From Cupriavidus necator N-1 (lineage in GTDB: Bacteria > Pseudomonadota > Gammaproteobacteria > Burkholderiales > Burkholderiaceae): a stretch of 64,000 nucleotides of DNA. The stretch is from NCBI RefSeq assembly GCF_000219215.1, contig NC_015726.1:2046001-2110000 (forward strand), read 5' to 3'. The position numbers were made by a program, and so were the translations under genes. The notes under the pieces are model-generated. The model did no database searches. It worked only from the letters and a program-made list of their open reading frames with translations, and had not been told where the DNA came from. Shown here in pieces: positions 34,794-44,930 of the stretch (position 1 is its first letter; the number at the start of each line of letters is the position of its first letter).

Positions 34794-36116
34794 TCAGGCC
34801 GCGGAAAGCGCCCGCACCATGTCGGCGATGATGGTGAAGCGGATCACGCGCAGGCATGCCAGTTCGCCGGCAAACCCGCCGGTGAGCGCCGGGCGCTCCC
34901 GCGCCATGGCCGCGTTCTGTTGCTCGGCCTGCTCATAGAGCGCCTGCGCGGCCAGCCCGATGCCGCGCAGCATGGCGTCCAGCCGCCGCTCGGCGGTCAC
35001 GCCGGTTAGGCCCAGCGCGCGCCCTGCCTCCAACACCAGCGCGCGCGAGAAATCGCTGTAGAACTCCACCCCCAGCACCGGCCAGGCAAAGCGGTGCGCC
35101 TGCGGCCAGCCGGTCTTGTCATAGGTGCGGGTGGCGTAAGCCGCCTCGCTGAGCAGGTCGTAGAACGGCGCCAACGCGATGCCGGCATCGGACACCAGGA
35201 AGCTCAGGTTCTTCAGGTGCGCATCCGAATTGCCCACCAGGATGTTGAACACCAGCCAGTCGAACAGCCGTGCACGCGCCACCGCTGGCGCGCGGCATAG
35301 CGTTGCCAGTTGCGCCAGCCGCTCGACGCTGCCCTGGTCGTACTTGAAGGTGCGCGGCAGGTTCAGCAGCTGGCAGGCATCGATCGCATGCAGCCGCTGC
35401 CACTGCCCGTGCTGCGTGAGGTGGCGATCGAAACGGTCGATCAGGTAGACCGGCGACGGCACATAGCGCCGGTACACCGGCGGCACCTCCAGCTTCAGCC
35501 GCACGGCCAGCGACATCACGAACCACTCGTTGATGACCGAATGCGGATAGATCTCCTGCATCTGGTGGGTCGGCTTCAGGATATGCGTGGACGGCGTATC
35601 CGCGCCGGGCTCGAACAGCGCGCCGTCCTGCAGCACCACCGCCAGCTTGTGCTGGGCGCCGGCCAGCGACATGCGCTTGACCGCGCCATGTGTAAGCGGC
35701 ACGCTGGGCAGGCTGTGGATGCGGGCGTCAAGCGCGGCGTCGCTCAAGTGGCGCAGGGCCGGCGCGGTGGCCGGCCCGCGGCCGGGCGGCAGCAGCGTCA
35801 GCGAGCCCGCCGATTCCGCCCCATAGTGCGCCAGCAGGGCAAAGGCATCGGCCTCGTTGCGGATGCTGGCATCGCGTGCCAGCAGCGCACGCTGGCCGTC
35901 CTCGGGCAGCAGGTTGTCGAAGTACCACTGCACCGGCCGCATCGTGCTGCCATCGGCGAGCGCCTCCGGCTGCAGCGGCAGCGCCGGGCTCAGGGCGAAG
36001 GCGTGCGGGTTGCCCAGCCACGCCGCGTCATAGCGGAACGACCAGGCATCGCTGGCCTCATGTAGCTCGCCCACCGGCGTGCCGTTGATGCTGGCGACCA
36101 GTACGCGCTCAGCCAT
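34794..36116 (-). CDS. hipA: HipA-family serine/threonine kinase toxin
   Basis: Toxin of a type II pair; E. coli HipA phosphorylates glutamyl-tRNA synthetase and causes persistence. The 440 residues match the family. The N-terminal couple_hipA domain has FDNLLPEDG (about 67-75). The SLAGAQHKLAVVL stretch corresponds to the autophosphorylation loop. The catalytic NSDAHLKNLSF and metal-binding APFYDLLSEAAY motifs are intact, so the kinase is probably active. It overlaps hipB by 8 bp. The target here is unknown. Confidence 0.92.
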   Translation of the reverse strand: MAERVLVASINGTPVGELHEASDAWSFRYDAAWLGNPHAFALSPALPLQPEALADGSTMRPVQWYFDNLLPEDGQRALLARDASIRNEADAFALLAHYGAESAGSLTLLPPGRGPATAPALRHLSDAALDARIHSLPSVPLTHGAVKRMSLAGAQHKLAVVLQDGALFEPGADTPSTHILKPTHQMQEIYPHSVINEWFVMSLAVRLKLEVPPVYRRYVPSPVYLIDRFDRHLTQHGQWQRLHAIDACQLLNLPRTFKYDQGSVERLAQLATLCRAPAVARARLFDWLVFNILVGNSDAHLKNLSFLVSDAGIALAPFYDLLSEAAYATRTYDKTGWPQAHRFAWPVLGVEFYSDFSRALVLEAGRALGLTGVTAERRLDAMLRGIGLAAQALYEQAEQQNAAMARERPALTGGFAGELACLRVIRFTIIADMVRALSAA

Positions 36117-36429
36117 GCTGGTCGCCTCCCTTGACCGCTGCGCGCCGGTTGCGGCTACGCGCCTGGCGCTGCCTGAGCTTGGCCAGCTCGGCCGCTACCA
36201 GCGGTGCCGCCGCCTCCGGCATGTCGACCACCACGCGCAGGCCAAGCCCTTCCAGCACCTGGAACAGCTTGCCCCACTGGATGCCTTCGGCCCCGTTCTC
36301 CACGCGCACCATGAAGTTCTCGCTGACGCCGATGGCGCCTGCGGCATCGTCCTGGCGCAGGCCTTGCGCCTTGCGGGCAGCGCGCACGAAGGCGCCGATA
36401 TCGCCGGGTTCGGTGAGGGTCACTGGCAC
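36109..36429 (-). CDS. hipB: HipB-type antitoxin, XRE-family repressor
   Basis: Binds and neutralises HipA and represses the operon. The GTG at 36429 has AAGGAG six bases upstream and gives 106 residues; longer readings run through the repeat region and are unlikely. An XRE helix-turn-helix spans about 10-65 (FVRAARKAQGLRQDDAAGAIGVS). The C-terminus is basic (RQRQARSRNRRAAVK). The ribosome-binding site lies inside the nearest of three upstream repeats, so bound repressor would also cover the start region. Confidence 0.88.
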   Translation of the reverse strand: MPVTLTEPGDIGAFVRAARKAQGLRQDDAAGAIGVSENFMVRVENGAEGIQWGKLFQVLEGLGLRVVVDMPEAAAPLVAAELAKLRQRQARSRNRRAAVKGGDQHG

Positions 36430-36553
36430 AAAAATCTCCTTGATTGCAAAGACTTTAGTGTCTTCAGGCGGGAAAATCAAGAAATCTCCCTGATTGCAAA
36501 GATTCAAGCCTCTGATCGCGACCCACCGCAAAAATCTCCTCATTCACAAAGAT
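36430..36553 (-). promoter_or_regulatory. Three direct repeats at 50 bp spacing upstream of hipBA (probable operators)
   Basis: The core AAATCTCC is found at 36432, 36482 and 36532, exactly 50 bp apart. It is followed by (C/T)TGATTGCAAAGA in the first two copies and a diverged TCATTCACAAAGA in the third. Each copy has an imperfect dyad (ATCT...AGAT). The DNA between copies is not conserved, so it is site spacing, not a 50 bp tandem repeat, that is fixed. About five helical turns separate the sites, suiting cooperative HipB binding on one face. The rest of the gap to 36758 shows nothing I can name and is less GC-rich. Confidence 0.8.
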
Positions 36554-36758
36554 TATTGCTGTAGCGGGCAGCCGGACAGACACAACGAATCGCGCCGGTG
36601 CCGCCGTACCGCTTCGCCAGCAAAAAGCCAGACTTATCGATTTAAGAATTCCGCTGGCGGGCTTACACCTTTACCGTTTGTGACACCAACATCCCAGCCC
36701 GACTTGGCGACAAGGGACAACGGCTGCGCCCGCGGCCGACACAACGAGGAGACAACTG

Positions 36759-37775
36759 ATGGCATCCCTGATCGCATCCCGGCGCCCCGCTCGGGGGCGC
36801 CGCGCATGGCTGGCCGGCATGCTGGCCACGGCCGCCATGGTCACCACCGCCGCCTTGCCGTCCGGCGCCAGCGCGGAAACCTGGCCATCGCGCCCGATCC
36901 AGCTGCTGATTCCCTATCCGCCGGGCGGCAGCGCCGACCTGCTGGCGCGCCCGGTCGCCGCCAAACTGCAGGAGCGCCTGGGCCAGCCCGTGGTGCTGGA
37001 CTACCGGCCCGGCGCCGGCGGCACCATCGCCAGCCAGGCGCTGGCGCGGGCCAAGCCCGACGGCTACACCCTGATCATGGTGCTGGCCGCCCATGCCATC
37101 AATGCCAGCCTGTACCCGAAGCTGCCCTATGACACACGCAAGGACTTCGCGCCGGTCTCGCTAGTGGCCAACCTGCCGATGATCCTGGCTGGGAGCCCTT
37201 CGCTGCAGGCCACCAACGTGAAGGAGCTGATTGCCGAGGCCAAGGCCGCGCCCGGCAAGCTGACCTTCGCCTCGGCCGGCAACGGCAATACCGGCCACCT
37301 GGCGGGGGAGCTGTTCGATTCCGTCGCGGGCATCAAGATGACCCACGTTCCGTACAAGGGCAGCGCACAGGTGGTGACGGCAATGCTGTCGGGCGAGGTC
37401 CAGCTGACCTTCGACAGCATCTCCACCACCCTGCCGCACGTGAAGAGCGGCAAGCTGCGCGCACTGGCCGTGACCGGCAGCCAGCGCGCCGCGGTCGCGC
37501 CCGAGGTGCCGACGCTGGCCGAGGCCGGCGTGCCGGGCATCAGCATCACCGGCTGGTACGCGGTGCTGGCACCGGCCGGCACGCCGCAGCCCGTGATCGA
37601 CCGGCTCAGCACCGAGATTGCCACGGTGCTGCGCCAGCCCGAACTGAAGGCCACGCTGGCCGCCAACGGCTATGAGCCGGTGGGCTCGACGCCCGCCGCG
37701 CTGCGCACCCATATCGACGCCGAGATCAACCGCTGGAGCAAGGTGGTGAAGGAGTCCGGCGCACAGATCCAGTAA
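36759..37775 (+). CDS. Bug-family tripartite tricarboxylate substrate-binding protein (TctC)
   Basis: Periplasmic binding protein of the large Burkholderiaceae Bug family, which captures carboxylates or related small molecules. It has 338 residues. The signal peptide has an Arg-rich n-region ([11 protein letters not shown]) and a likely cut at ASA/ETW near residue 40. The mature part shows IPYPPGGSADLLARP and YRPGAGGTIAS, the two ligand-loop signatures. No TctA/TctB membrane genes are nearby, as is common for orphan Bug proteins. It is 65 bp upstream of an acyl-CoA ligase and likely co-transcribed. Confidence 0.92.
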   Translation: MASLIASRRPARGRRAWLAGMLATAAMVTTAALPSGASAETWPSRPIQLLIPYPPGGSADLLARPVAAKLQERLGQPVVLDYRPGAGGTIASQALARAKPDGYTLIMVLAAHAINASLYPKLPYDTRKDFAPVSLVANLPMILAGSPSLQATNVKELIAEAKAAPGKLTFASAGNGNTGHLAGELFDSVAGIKMTHVPYKGSAQVVTAMLSGEVQLTFDSISTTLPHVKSGKLRALAVTGSQRAAVAPEVPTLAEAGVPGISITGWYAVLAPAGTPQPVIDRLSTEIATVLRQPELKATLAANGYEPVGSTPAALRTHIDAEINRWSKVVKESGAQIQ

Positions 37776-37840
37776 GTCTGCTTCGATCCATCATCGCTCT
37801 TCGGGTGCGCCACGCTGGCACCCGCATCTCCTTGCCGAAC

Positions 37841-39391
<1,551 letters not shown>

Positions 39392-39445
39392 CGCGCCGCG
39401 CACGGCACAAGCGCAGGCATCCACGCAAAAAGTTCGCGGGGGTGC

Positions 39446-39474
39446 TTGCGCAATCGAAAAGGCGTCTCTATAAT
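39446..39474 (+). promoter_or_regulatory. Sigma-70 promoter for tRNA-Val
   Basis: A -35 TTGCGC at 39446-39451, a 17 bp spacer and a perfect -10 TATAAT at 39469-39474 lie 13 bp before the mature tRNA 5' end. The tRNA therefore has its own promoter and does not depend on the ligase gene. Confidence 0.8.
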
Positions 39475-39487
39475 TCTCGCCTTCGCT

Positions 39488-39564
39488 AGGCTCGTAGCTC
39501 AGCTGGTTAGAGCACCACCTTGACATGGTGGGGGTCGTTGGTTCGAGTCCAATCGAGCCTACCA
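39488..39564 (+). tRNA. tRNA-Val (anticodon GAC)
   Basis: A 77 nt cloverleaf with encoded CCA. The acceptor AGGCTCG pairs with CGAGCCT. The D-arm is AGCTCAGCTGGTTAGAGC. The anticodon stem CCACC/GGTGG holds loop TTGACAT with anticodon GAC, reading GUC and GUU valine codons. The T-arm has GGTTCGAGTCC. Confidence 0.95.
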
Positions 39565-39578
39565 ACGCACAACGGAAC

Positions 39579-39616
39579 ACGGACGGTACGCATTGCGCAC
39601 CGTCCGTTTTTCTTTT
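39579..39616 (+). terminator. Intrinsic terminator after tRNA-Val
   Basis: A 13 bp stem, ACGGACGGTACGC against GCGCACCGTCCGT with one mismatch and an ATT loop, is followed by TTTTTCTTTT. It ends the tRNA transcript and lies just beyond the stop codon of the convergent CaiB gene. Confidence 0.85.
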
Positions 39617-39628
39617 CCGGCGCCGGTT

Positions 39629-40777
39629 TCAGCTGCCGATGCCGAACTCCGCCAGCACCGCTTCGGTATGCTGGCCCAGCGCCGGCGCATTGCCTGCCGG
39701 CCGTTCCGATCCTGCCATGCCTGGCAGGTTGGCCCACGGCACTTCGCCGATCCCTGCCAGCGGCAGCCGGCCGAACACGCCCGCCTGCGCGCATTGCGCG
39801 CTCTCCAGCAGGTCCCGTGCATGGCCCACGCGCGCGAACAGCACATCGTGCTCGGTCAGCAGCGCATCCCAGTGCGCCAGCGGCTGTGCGGCAATGGCCT
39901 GCGCCACGCGCCGGACCAGCTCCGCCGCGCGCGGCAAACGGCCGGCGCTGGTGTGCAGCGTGATATCGGCCAGCCAGTCGTCGAAACCCAGCAGCGTTGC
40001 CAGCCGCACGAACATGGCGTCGTTGAGCATGCTCAGGTACAGCCGGCCATCGGCCGCATCGAACAGCCCGGTGGGCGCATTGGCCACGGCCAGCTCCGCA
40101 TCGGGGAACATGGCGTCATCCACCATCAGGTAAGACTGCAGCGCGGCACTGGTCTCCAGCAGTGACAGCCGCACGTGCCGGCCGCGGCCGTTGCGGGCGG
40201 CCTTGTACAGCGCTGCCGACGCATGCTGGGCCGCATAAAGCCCGGTGCTCAGGTCGACCATGTAGAAGGCAATGCGGCGCGGCTGGCCGGCGCTGTCGCG
40301 GTTCAGGTGCATCAGGCCGCTGAAAGCCTGCATGGTGGTGTCCACCGCCGGCATGTTCGCCATCGGGCCGGCATGGCCGTAGCCCGAGATCGAGACATAG
40401 ACCAGCGCCGGGTTGCGCGCGGCCAGTGCCTCGTAGCCAACGCCCATGCGCTCGGCCACGCCGGGGCGGAAGTTCTGGATCACCACGTCGGCCTGCTGCG
40501 CCAGCCTGGCGATGGCGGCCCGGCCGCTGCCGCTGCGCGCGTCCAGCAGTACGCTCTCCTTGCCCGCGTTGCAGGCGACCGCAATCGCGGTCTGGCCGGC
40601 GCGGATGCGCCCCATCTGCCGCGACCAGTCGCCGCCAGGCGGCTCCACCTTGATCACGCGCGCACCCTGCTGGCGCAGGATCAGGCCGCAGTACGGGCCG
40701 GCGATGCCCTGGCTCAGGTCTAGCACGGTCAGGCCGTCGAACATGGCATCTTCCGTTGCCGCTTGTGCATGGTGCAT
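39629..40777 (-). CDS. CaiB/BaiF family CoA-transferase (class III)
   Basis: Moves CoA between carboxylic acids by a covalent aspartyl-CoA route. The ATG at 40777 gives 382 residues; an ATG at 40743 (MFDGLTVLDLSQGIAG) is an alternative and the usual family start. The catalytic Asp is probably the one in NMPAVDTTMQAFSGLM. CoA-binding regions YCGLILRQQGARVIKVEPP and QNFRPGVAERMG are clear. It lies 14 bp downstream of the MDR gene. The acid handled is unknown. Confidence 0.92.
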   Translation of the reverse strand: MHHAQAATEDAMFDGLTVLDLSQGIAGPYCGLILRQQGARVIKVEPPGGDWSRQMGRIRAGQTAIAVACNAGKESVLLDARSGSGRAAIARLAQQADVVIQNFRPGVAERMGVGYEALAARNPALVYVSISGYGHAGPMANMPAVDTTMQAFSGLMHLNRDSAGQPRRIAFYMVDLSTGLYAAQHASAALYKAARNGRGRHVRLSLLETSAALQSYLMVDDAMFPDAELAVANAPTGLFDAADGRLYLSMLNDAMFVRLATLLGFDDWLADITLHTSAGRLPRAAELVRRVAQAIAAQPLAHWDALLTEHDVLFARVGHARDLLESAQCAQAGVFGRLPLAGIGEVPWANLPGMAGSERPAGNAPALGQHTEAVLAEFGIGS

Positions 40778-40791
40778 GTCGTGCTCTCCGT

Positions 40792-41805
40792 TCAGATATC
40801 CAGCATGACCTTGCCGATGGCGCGGCGCGACATCGTGGTGTCGACGGCGTTGAGCCAGTCGCTCAGCGGGAAGTGCTGCAGCACGGGCGGTGCCAGCTTG
40901 CCGCTGGCTGCCGCCTGCATGATCTCGGCCACCATCGCCTGCACCCTCTGCGCAAAGCGCCGGCGCTCGTCGGTCAGGCCCCAGCCGATGTAGTAGCCGT
41001 AGTTGAAGCCGATCAGGGTCAGGTTCTTCACCAGCAGCAGGTTGGCCGGCACCTGCGGGATACGCCCGCTGGCATAGCCGATCGACAACAACCGCGCGCC
41101 CGGCGCAGCGCAGCGCAGCGAGGCGTCGAAGAGATCGCCGCCGACCGGATCGAACACCACGTCGGCCCCGCCCGCGGGGCACAGCGCCTTGACCGCTGCC
41201 GCCAGCGTGGCCGCGTCGGACGGCAGCGCATGCGCGGCGCCGTTGCGCAGCGCCGCCTCGCGCTTGGCCTCGGTGCTGGCAGTGGCGATCACGCGCGCAC
41301 CCATCAGCCGGCCCACCTGCACCGCGGCCGTGCCCAGCGCGCCGCTGGCGCCATGGACCAGCATGGTTTCTCCCGGATGCAGCGCGGCGTGCCACGCCAG
41401 CGCCGCCCAGACCGTGCCATAGGTGACGGGCAGCGCGGCCGCCTGCGCCAGCTCCAGCCCGTCAGGCACCGGATAGACCGTGTCGGCCATGGCCACCACT
41501 TCCTCGGCAAAGCCGCCCCAGTCCAGCGCTGCGGCCACGCGCTGGCCCGGGTGCAGCCGCGTGACATCAGGCGCCACCTCGATGATCTCGCCCGCGGCCT
41601 CGGTGCCGGGCGTGAACGGCAGCGGCGGCTTGCGCTGGTACTTGCCAGACACAAACAGGCTCAGCGCAAAGCCCACCCCGGCATGCCGCACGCGGATGCG
41701 CACCTGGCCGGGTGCCAGCGGGCGGCGCGGGATGCGTTGCAGTTCCAGCTCGCTCCAGTGGCACCAGCGGGAGCAGACCAGCCCCAGGTAATCGTTTGCT
41801 TGCAT
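40792..41805 (-). CDS. MDR-family NAD(P)H-dependent quinone/enoyl oxidoreductase
   Basis: Zinc-free medium-chain dehydrogenase/reductase of 337 residues. The GroES-like N-terminal domain has FTPGTEAAGEI. The Rossmann part has MLVHGASGALGTAAVQVGRLMGARVIA. No structural zinc Cys cluster is seen, which points to the quinone-reductase or enoyl-thioester-reductase branch. AGGAG precedes ATG 41805, although the frame is open further upstream. It overlaps nothing and follows the Bug gene by 11 bp, suggesting co-transcription as Bug-MDR-CaiB. Confidence 0.88.
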   Translation of the reverse strand: MQANDYLGLVCSRWCHWSELELQRIPRRPLAPGQVRIRVRHAGVGFALSLFVSGKYQRKPPLPFTPGTEAAGEIIEVAPDVTRLHPGQRVAAALDWGGFAEEVVAMADTVYPVPDGLELAQAAALPVTYGTVWAALAWHAALHPGETMLVHGASGALGTAAVQVGRLMGARVIATASTEAKREAALRNGAAHALPSDAATLAAAVKALCPAGGADVVFDPVGGDLFDASLRCAAPGARLLSIGYASGRIPQVPANLLLVKNLTLIGFNYGYYIGWGLTDERRRFAQRVQAMVAEIMQAAASGKLAPPVLQHFPLSDWLNAVDTTMSRRAIGKVMLDI

Positions 41806-41816
41806 CGGCACTCCTG

Positions 41817-42812
41817 TCATTCGAGCGTGATGCCGACATCGCTGATGATGCGGCTCCATTTGTCGCGGTCGTTCTTCATCACCGTGGCGAAGGCTTCCGG
41901 CGTGCCGCCGACCGGCACCAGGTTCAGGTCCTGCATCTTCTTCGCGATCTCCGGCAGGCGCACGATGCGCGCGACCTCGCGCGACAAGGCATCGACCCGT
42001 GCCTTGGGCACGCCGGCGGGGAACACCAGCCCCATCCACGCATCGGGCTCGAAGCCCTTGTAGCCGGCCTCCCGGAAGGTCGCCACCTTGGGCAACAGCG
42101 CCGAACGCTCCGCGCCGGCGATCGCCACCGGCACCAGCTTGCCGCCCTGCAGCAGCGGCATGGCCGTGCCCACGGCAATAAAGCCCAGCTTCACATGGCC
42201 AGCCGCCAGGTCGGTGGCCAGCGGCGCGCCGCCCTTGTAGGCGACGTGTTCCATCTGCAGCCCGGCCTCGCGCTTGAGCAGCTCACCCAGGATATGGCCG
42301 GTCGTGCCCGCGCCATACGACCCATACGGATACTTGCCGGGATTGGCCTTGAGCAATGCCACCACCTCCGGCAGCGTGCGCGCCGGGAAGTCCGGCGACA
42401 CCGCCAGGATGGTGGACGAGATCGCCACCTCGCTGACCGGCGTGAAGTCCGCGATCGGGTCATAGCCGATACCCCGATACAGCGACGGATTCTGCACGTG
42501 CGCGGTGAAGGTCAACAGCGCGGTGTAACCATCCTTTGCCGCGCGGGCGACGTACTTGGTGCCCGTGGTGGTGCCCGCGCCAGGCTTGTTGTCGACAATG
42601 ACCGGCTGGCCCCAGCTCCTGGTCAGCTCCTGCCCGATCAGCCGCGCCACGGCATCGTTCACATTGCCCGCCACCGACGGCACCACGATGGTCAGCGGGC
42701 GCGAAGGATAGGGCTCGGCAGAGGCGGGATCGGCGGCGCAGACTGCCGCCGGGATGGCCGCCAGCAGCATGGCGGCCACGGCTGCGCGCAGCCGTGCGGA
42801 ACGGTGTTGCAT
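41817..42812 (-). CDS. Bug-family tripartite tricarboxylate substrate-binding protein
   Basis: A second periplasmic Bug-type binding protein, 331 residues from ATG 42812. The signal peptide ends near AVCAADPASA. PYPSRPLTIVVP and NKPGAGTTTGTKYVA are the family's ligand loops, somewhat diverged (SVAGNVND instead of the usual PPGG). It is first gene of a minus-strand set with the MDR enzyme and CaiB, and is divergent from a LysR regulator that probably controls it. Confidence 0.92.
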   Translation of the reverse strand: MQHRSARLRAAVAAMLLAAIPAAVCAADPASAEPYPSRPLTIVVPSVAGNVNDAVARLIGQELTRSWGQPVIVDNKPGAGTTTGTKYVARAAKDGYTALLTFTAHVQNPSLYRGIGYDPIADFTPVSEVAISSTILAVSPDFPARTLPEVVALLKANPGKYPYGSYGAGTTGHILGELLKREAGLQMEHVAYKGGAPLATDLAAGHVKLGFIAVGTAMPLLQGGKLVPVAIAGAERSALLPKVATFREAGYKGFEPDAWMGLVFPAGVPKARVDALSREVARIVRLPEIAKKMQDLNLVPVGGTPEAFATVMKNDRDKWSRIISDVGITLE

Positions 42813-43055
42813 CGGTGTGTCTCCTGTCCTTGCTCCCTTCTGTGGTGCCCGCGGGAGTGCGGTGCGCGAGGGATGCCAACGCAGTCTAGGCCAGCACCCC
42901 GCCCGGCGTGATTCCCGCGCGGCACGGGTCAAGTCCTGCCAGGCATGGCGCAGCGCCGCATTGCCCTACCCCTCCCCCGCTGACACGGCGAAGGCAATGG
43001 GCGGCGCTACAATGGCTCGCACCGTCCCCGCGCCATTGCAGCGCCGTCACGCCCC

Positions 43056-43955
43056 ATGCGATTCGAGGATCTTGAAGCTTTCCTGGTTGTCATCGAGCAA
43101 GGCAACCTGCACCGCGCCGCCGACACCCTCGGCATGACCCAGTCCGGCCTGTCCAAGACGCTGGCGCGGCTGGAAGGCGAAGCGGGCATGCCCTTGTTCG
43201 AGCGCACCCCGCGCGGGCTGGTGCCGACCAGCGTGGGCCGCACCCTGGTCGCCCATGCGCGCCGGATCTCGCTGGCCGCGGGCGACATGCGCAATGAACT
43301 GGCCGAGCAGCGCGCGGCGCGCGCGGGCACGGTGCGCCTGGGCGCCATCCCCTACCTGCTGCCGTCGCTGCTGTCGCCGCTGCTGGCCCGCTTCTTCCTG
43401 AGCCGGCCGCTGGCCACGTTTTCGATCGAGACCCACCTGAGCGCGCGCCTGATGGCGATGCTGCAGAACGGCGAGGCCGACCTGATCCTGGGCGCGCGCC
43501 CGACCAGCCTGCCGCCGGACATTGCCTGGCTGCCGCTCGGTCCGCTGACCATGCAGATCGTGTCCCGCACCGGCCATCCGCGCCGCGAGGCCTTCCGCAC
43601 GCTGGCCGACCTGAGCGGCGAGCGCTGGGTGGTGCCGGCCAGTTCGCTCTACCTGCGCCAGTGGCTGGAGGAACGGTTTACCTCGGTCGGGCTGCCGCCG
43701 CCGCGCGTGGCAGTGGAAAGCACGGCGTCGCCGGTGGCCTTCGGCGAGCTGCTGCGGCACTCGGATCTGCTCGGCATCATGCCGCCGCGCATGCTGCGCC
43801 AGGCCGAGGGCCAGGGGCTGGCCGCGATCGAGGCGCCGGGCATGTCGTGGCAGCATGAGCTGGCCGTGCTGTGGCGCGCCGATGGCTACCTGTCGCCGAT
43901 CTGCCAGGACTTCCGCGATGCGGTGGTGACGTGGTGCGAGGAAATGGAGCTGTAA
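43056..43955 (+). CDS. LysR-family transcriptional regulator
   Basis: The 299-residue protein has an N-terminal winged helix-turn-helix (about 1-60: LEAFLVVIEQGNLHRAADTL and SQSGLSKTLARLEGE-like elements) and a C-terminal inducer-binding domain (about 90-295). It is divergent from the Bug-MDR-CaiB set across 243 bp, the standard LysR layout. The likely inducer is the imported acid or its CoA ester, which is an inference. A TACAAT at 43008-43013 may be its -10 box; no good -35 was found. Confidence 0.92.
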   Translation: MRFEDLEAFLVVIEQGNLHRAADTLGMTQSGLSKTLARLEGEAGMPLFERTPRGLVPTSVGRTLVAHARRISLAAGDMRNELAEQRAARAGTVRLGAIPYLLPSLLSPLLARFFLSRPLATFSIETHLSARLMAMLQNGEADLILGARPTSLPPDIAWLPLGPLTMQIVSRTGHPRREAFRTLADLSGERWVVPASSLYLRQWLEERFTSVGLPPPRVAVESTASPVAFGELLRHSDLLGIMPPRMLRQAEGQGLAAIEAPGMSWQHELAVLWRADGYLSPICQDFRDAVVTWCEEMEL

Positions 43956-43967
43956 GGGCCGGGGTGC

Positions 43968-44930
43968 TCAGGGCACCCACCAGTAGCGGGTGATATGGAA
44001 GAACACCGGCGCGGCGAACACCACCGAGTCCAGCCGGTCCAGCATGCCGCCGTGGCCCTGGATCATATGGCCCCAGTCCTTGATGCCGCGGTCGCGCTTG
44101 ATCGCCGACATCACCAGCCCGCCCAGGAAGCCCATCAGCGCAATCACCAGCGCAATCGCGCCTGCCTGCCACGGCGAGAACGGCGTGATCCACCACAGCG
44201 CCGCGCCCAGCGCGGTGGCACTGGCCACGCCGCCGACAAACCCCTCGACGGTCTTGGATGGCGACAGCAGCGGCGCGATCTTGTGCTTGCCGCACAGCTT
44301 GCCCCACACATACTGCAGCACGTCGCTGCCCTGCACCACGATCACCAGGAAGGCGATCAGCAGCAGGTTGCGGCCTTCGAAGCCCGGGATCGGCAGCGTC
44401 AGAAGCGCCGGCACGTGCGAGATGCAGAACACGCACACCATCACCGCCCACTGCACCCCGGCGCAGCGCTCCAGGAAGCGCGTGGTCTCGGACGACAGCG
44501 CCGCAAGGATCGGCAGGATCAGGAAGGCATAGACCGGGATCAGGATCGAGAACATGCCGTACCAGCCGATATAGACCAGCACGTACTGCAGCGGCAGGAA
44601 CACGAAGAAGGCGGCGACGATGGCGTGATGGTCGCCGCGCCGCGTGGTGATGATGGTGACGAACTCGCGCAGCGCGAAGAACGACAGCAGGTAGAACAGC
44701 ACGATCACCGCGGTGCGCCCCAGCGCAAAGGCCGCGCCCATGATGCCGATCATCCACCACCAGGCCCAGACGCGCTGCGCCAGGTTGTCGATCACCGCGT
44801 GCTGGCCGCCGCCCGCCACCCGCCAGCGCAGCAGCGCGGTCACCGTGGAGGCCAGCAGCAGCACGCCGAACAGGCCGCCGAACAGCAGCCAGGTCTCGGG
44901 GCTCCAGTGCAAAGTGGGCATGGCGGTCAT
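43968..44930 (-). CDS. Second phosphatidate cytidylyltransferase (CdsA-like)
   Basis: Makes CDP-diacylglycerol or a related CDP-lipid. The 320 residues from ATG 44930 form about eight membrane helices. The C-terminal CDS signature SAIKRDRGIKD, then QGHGGMLDRLD, is intact. It differs from the housekeeping copy at 7084 by a longer N-terminus and by its operon. It overlaps the PlsC gene by 4 bp (ATGA) and is last in a six-gene lipid operon. A dedicated CDP-DAG supply for the operon's own CDP-alcohol transferase is the natural reading. Confidence 0.93.
   Translation of the reverse strand: MTAMPTLHWSPETWLLFGGLFGVLLLASTVTALLRWRVAGGGQHAVIDNLAQRVWAWWWMIGIMGAAFALGRTAVIVLFYLLSFFALREFVTIITTRRGDHHAIVAAFFVFLPLQYVLVYIGWYGMFSILIPVYAFLILPILAALSSETTRFLERCAGVQWAVMVCVFCISHVPALLTLPIPGFEGRNLLLIAFLVIVVQGSDVLQYVWGKLCGKHKIAPLLSPSKTVEGFVGGVASATALGAALWWITPFSPWQAGAIALVIALMGFLGGLVMSAIKRDRGIKDWGHMIQGHGGMLDRLDSVVFAAPVFFHITRYWWVP

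Noticed and set aside
33525..36429. MFS-hipBA region as a genomic island
   Set aside because: No integrase, direct-repeat ends or transposase, and coding GC resembles the neighbours apart from the operator stretch.
36430..36553. Repeats at regular spacing as a short CRISPR array
   Set aside because: Only three diverged copies, no cas genes, and a position directly over the hipB start region fit operators better.
43968..44930. Second cdsA as a recent duplicate of the copy at 7084
   Set aside because: Outside the C-terminal signature the two proteins differ strongly and have different lengths and neighbours, so they are separate family members.
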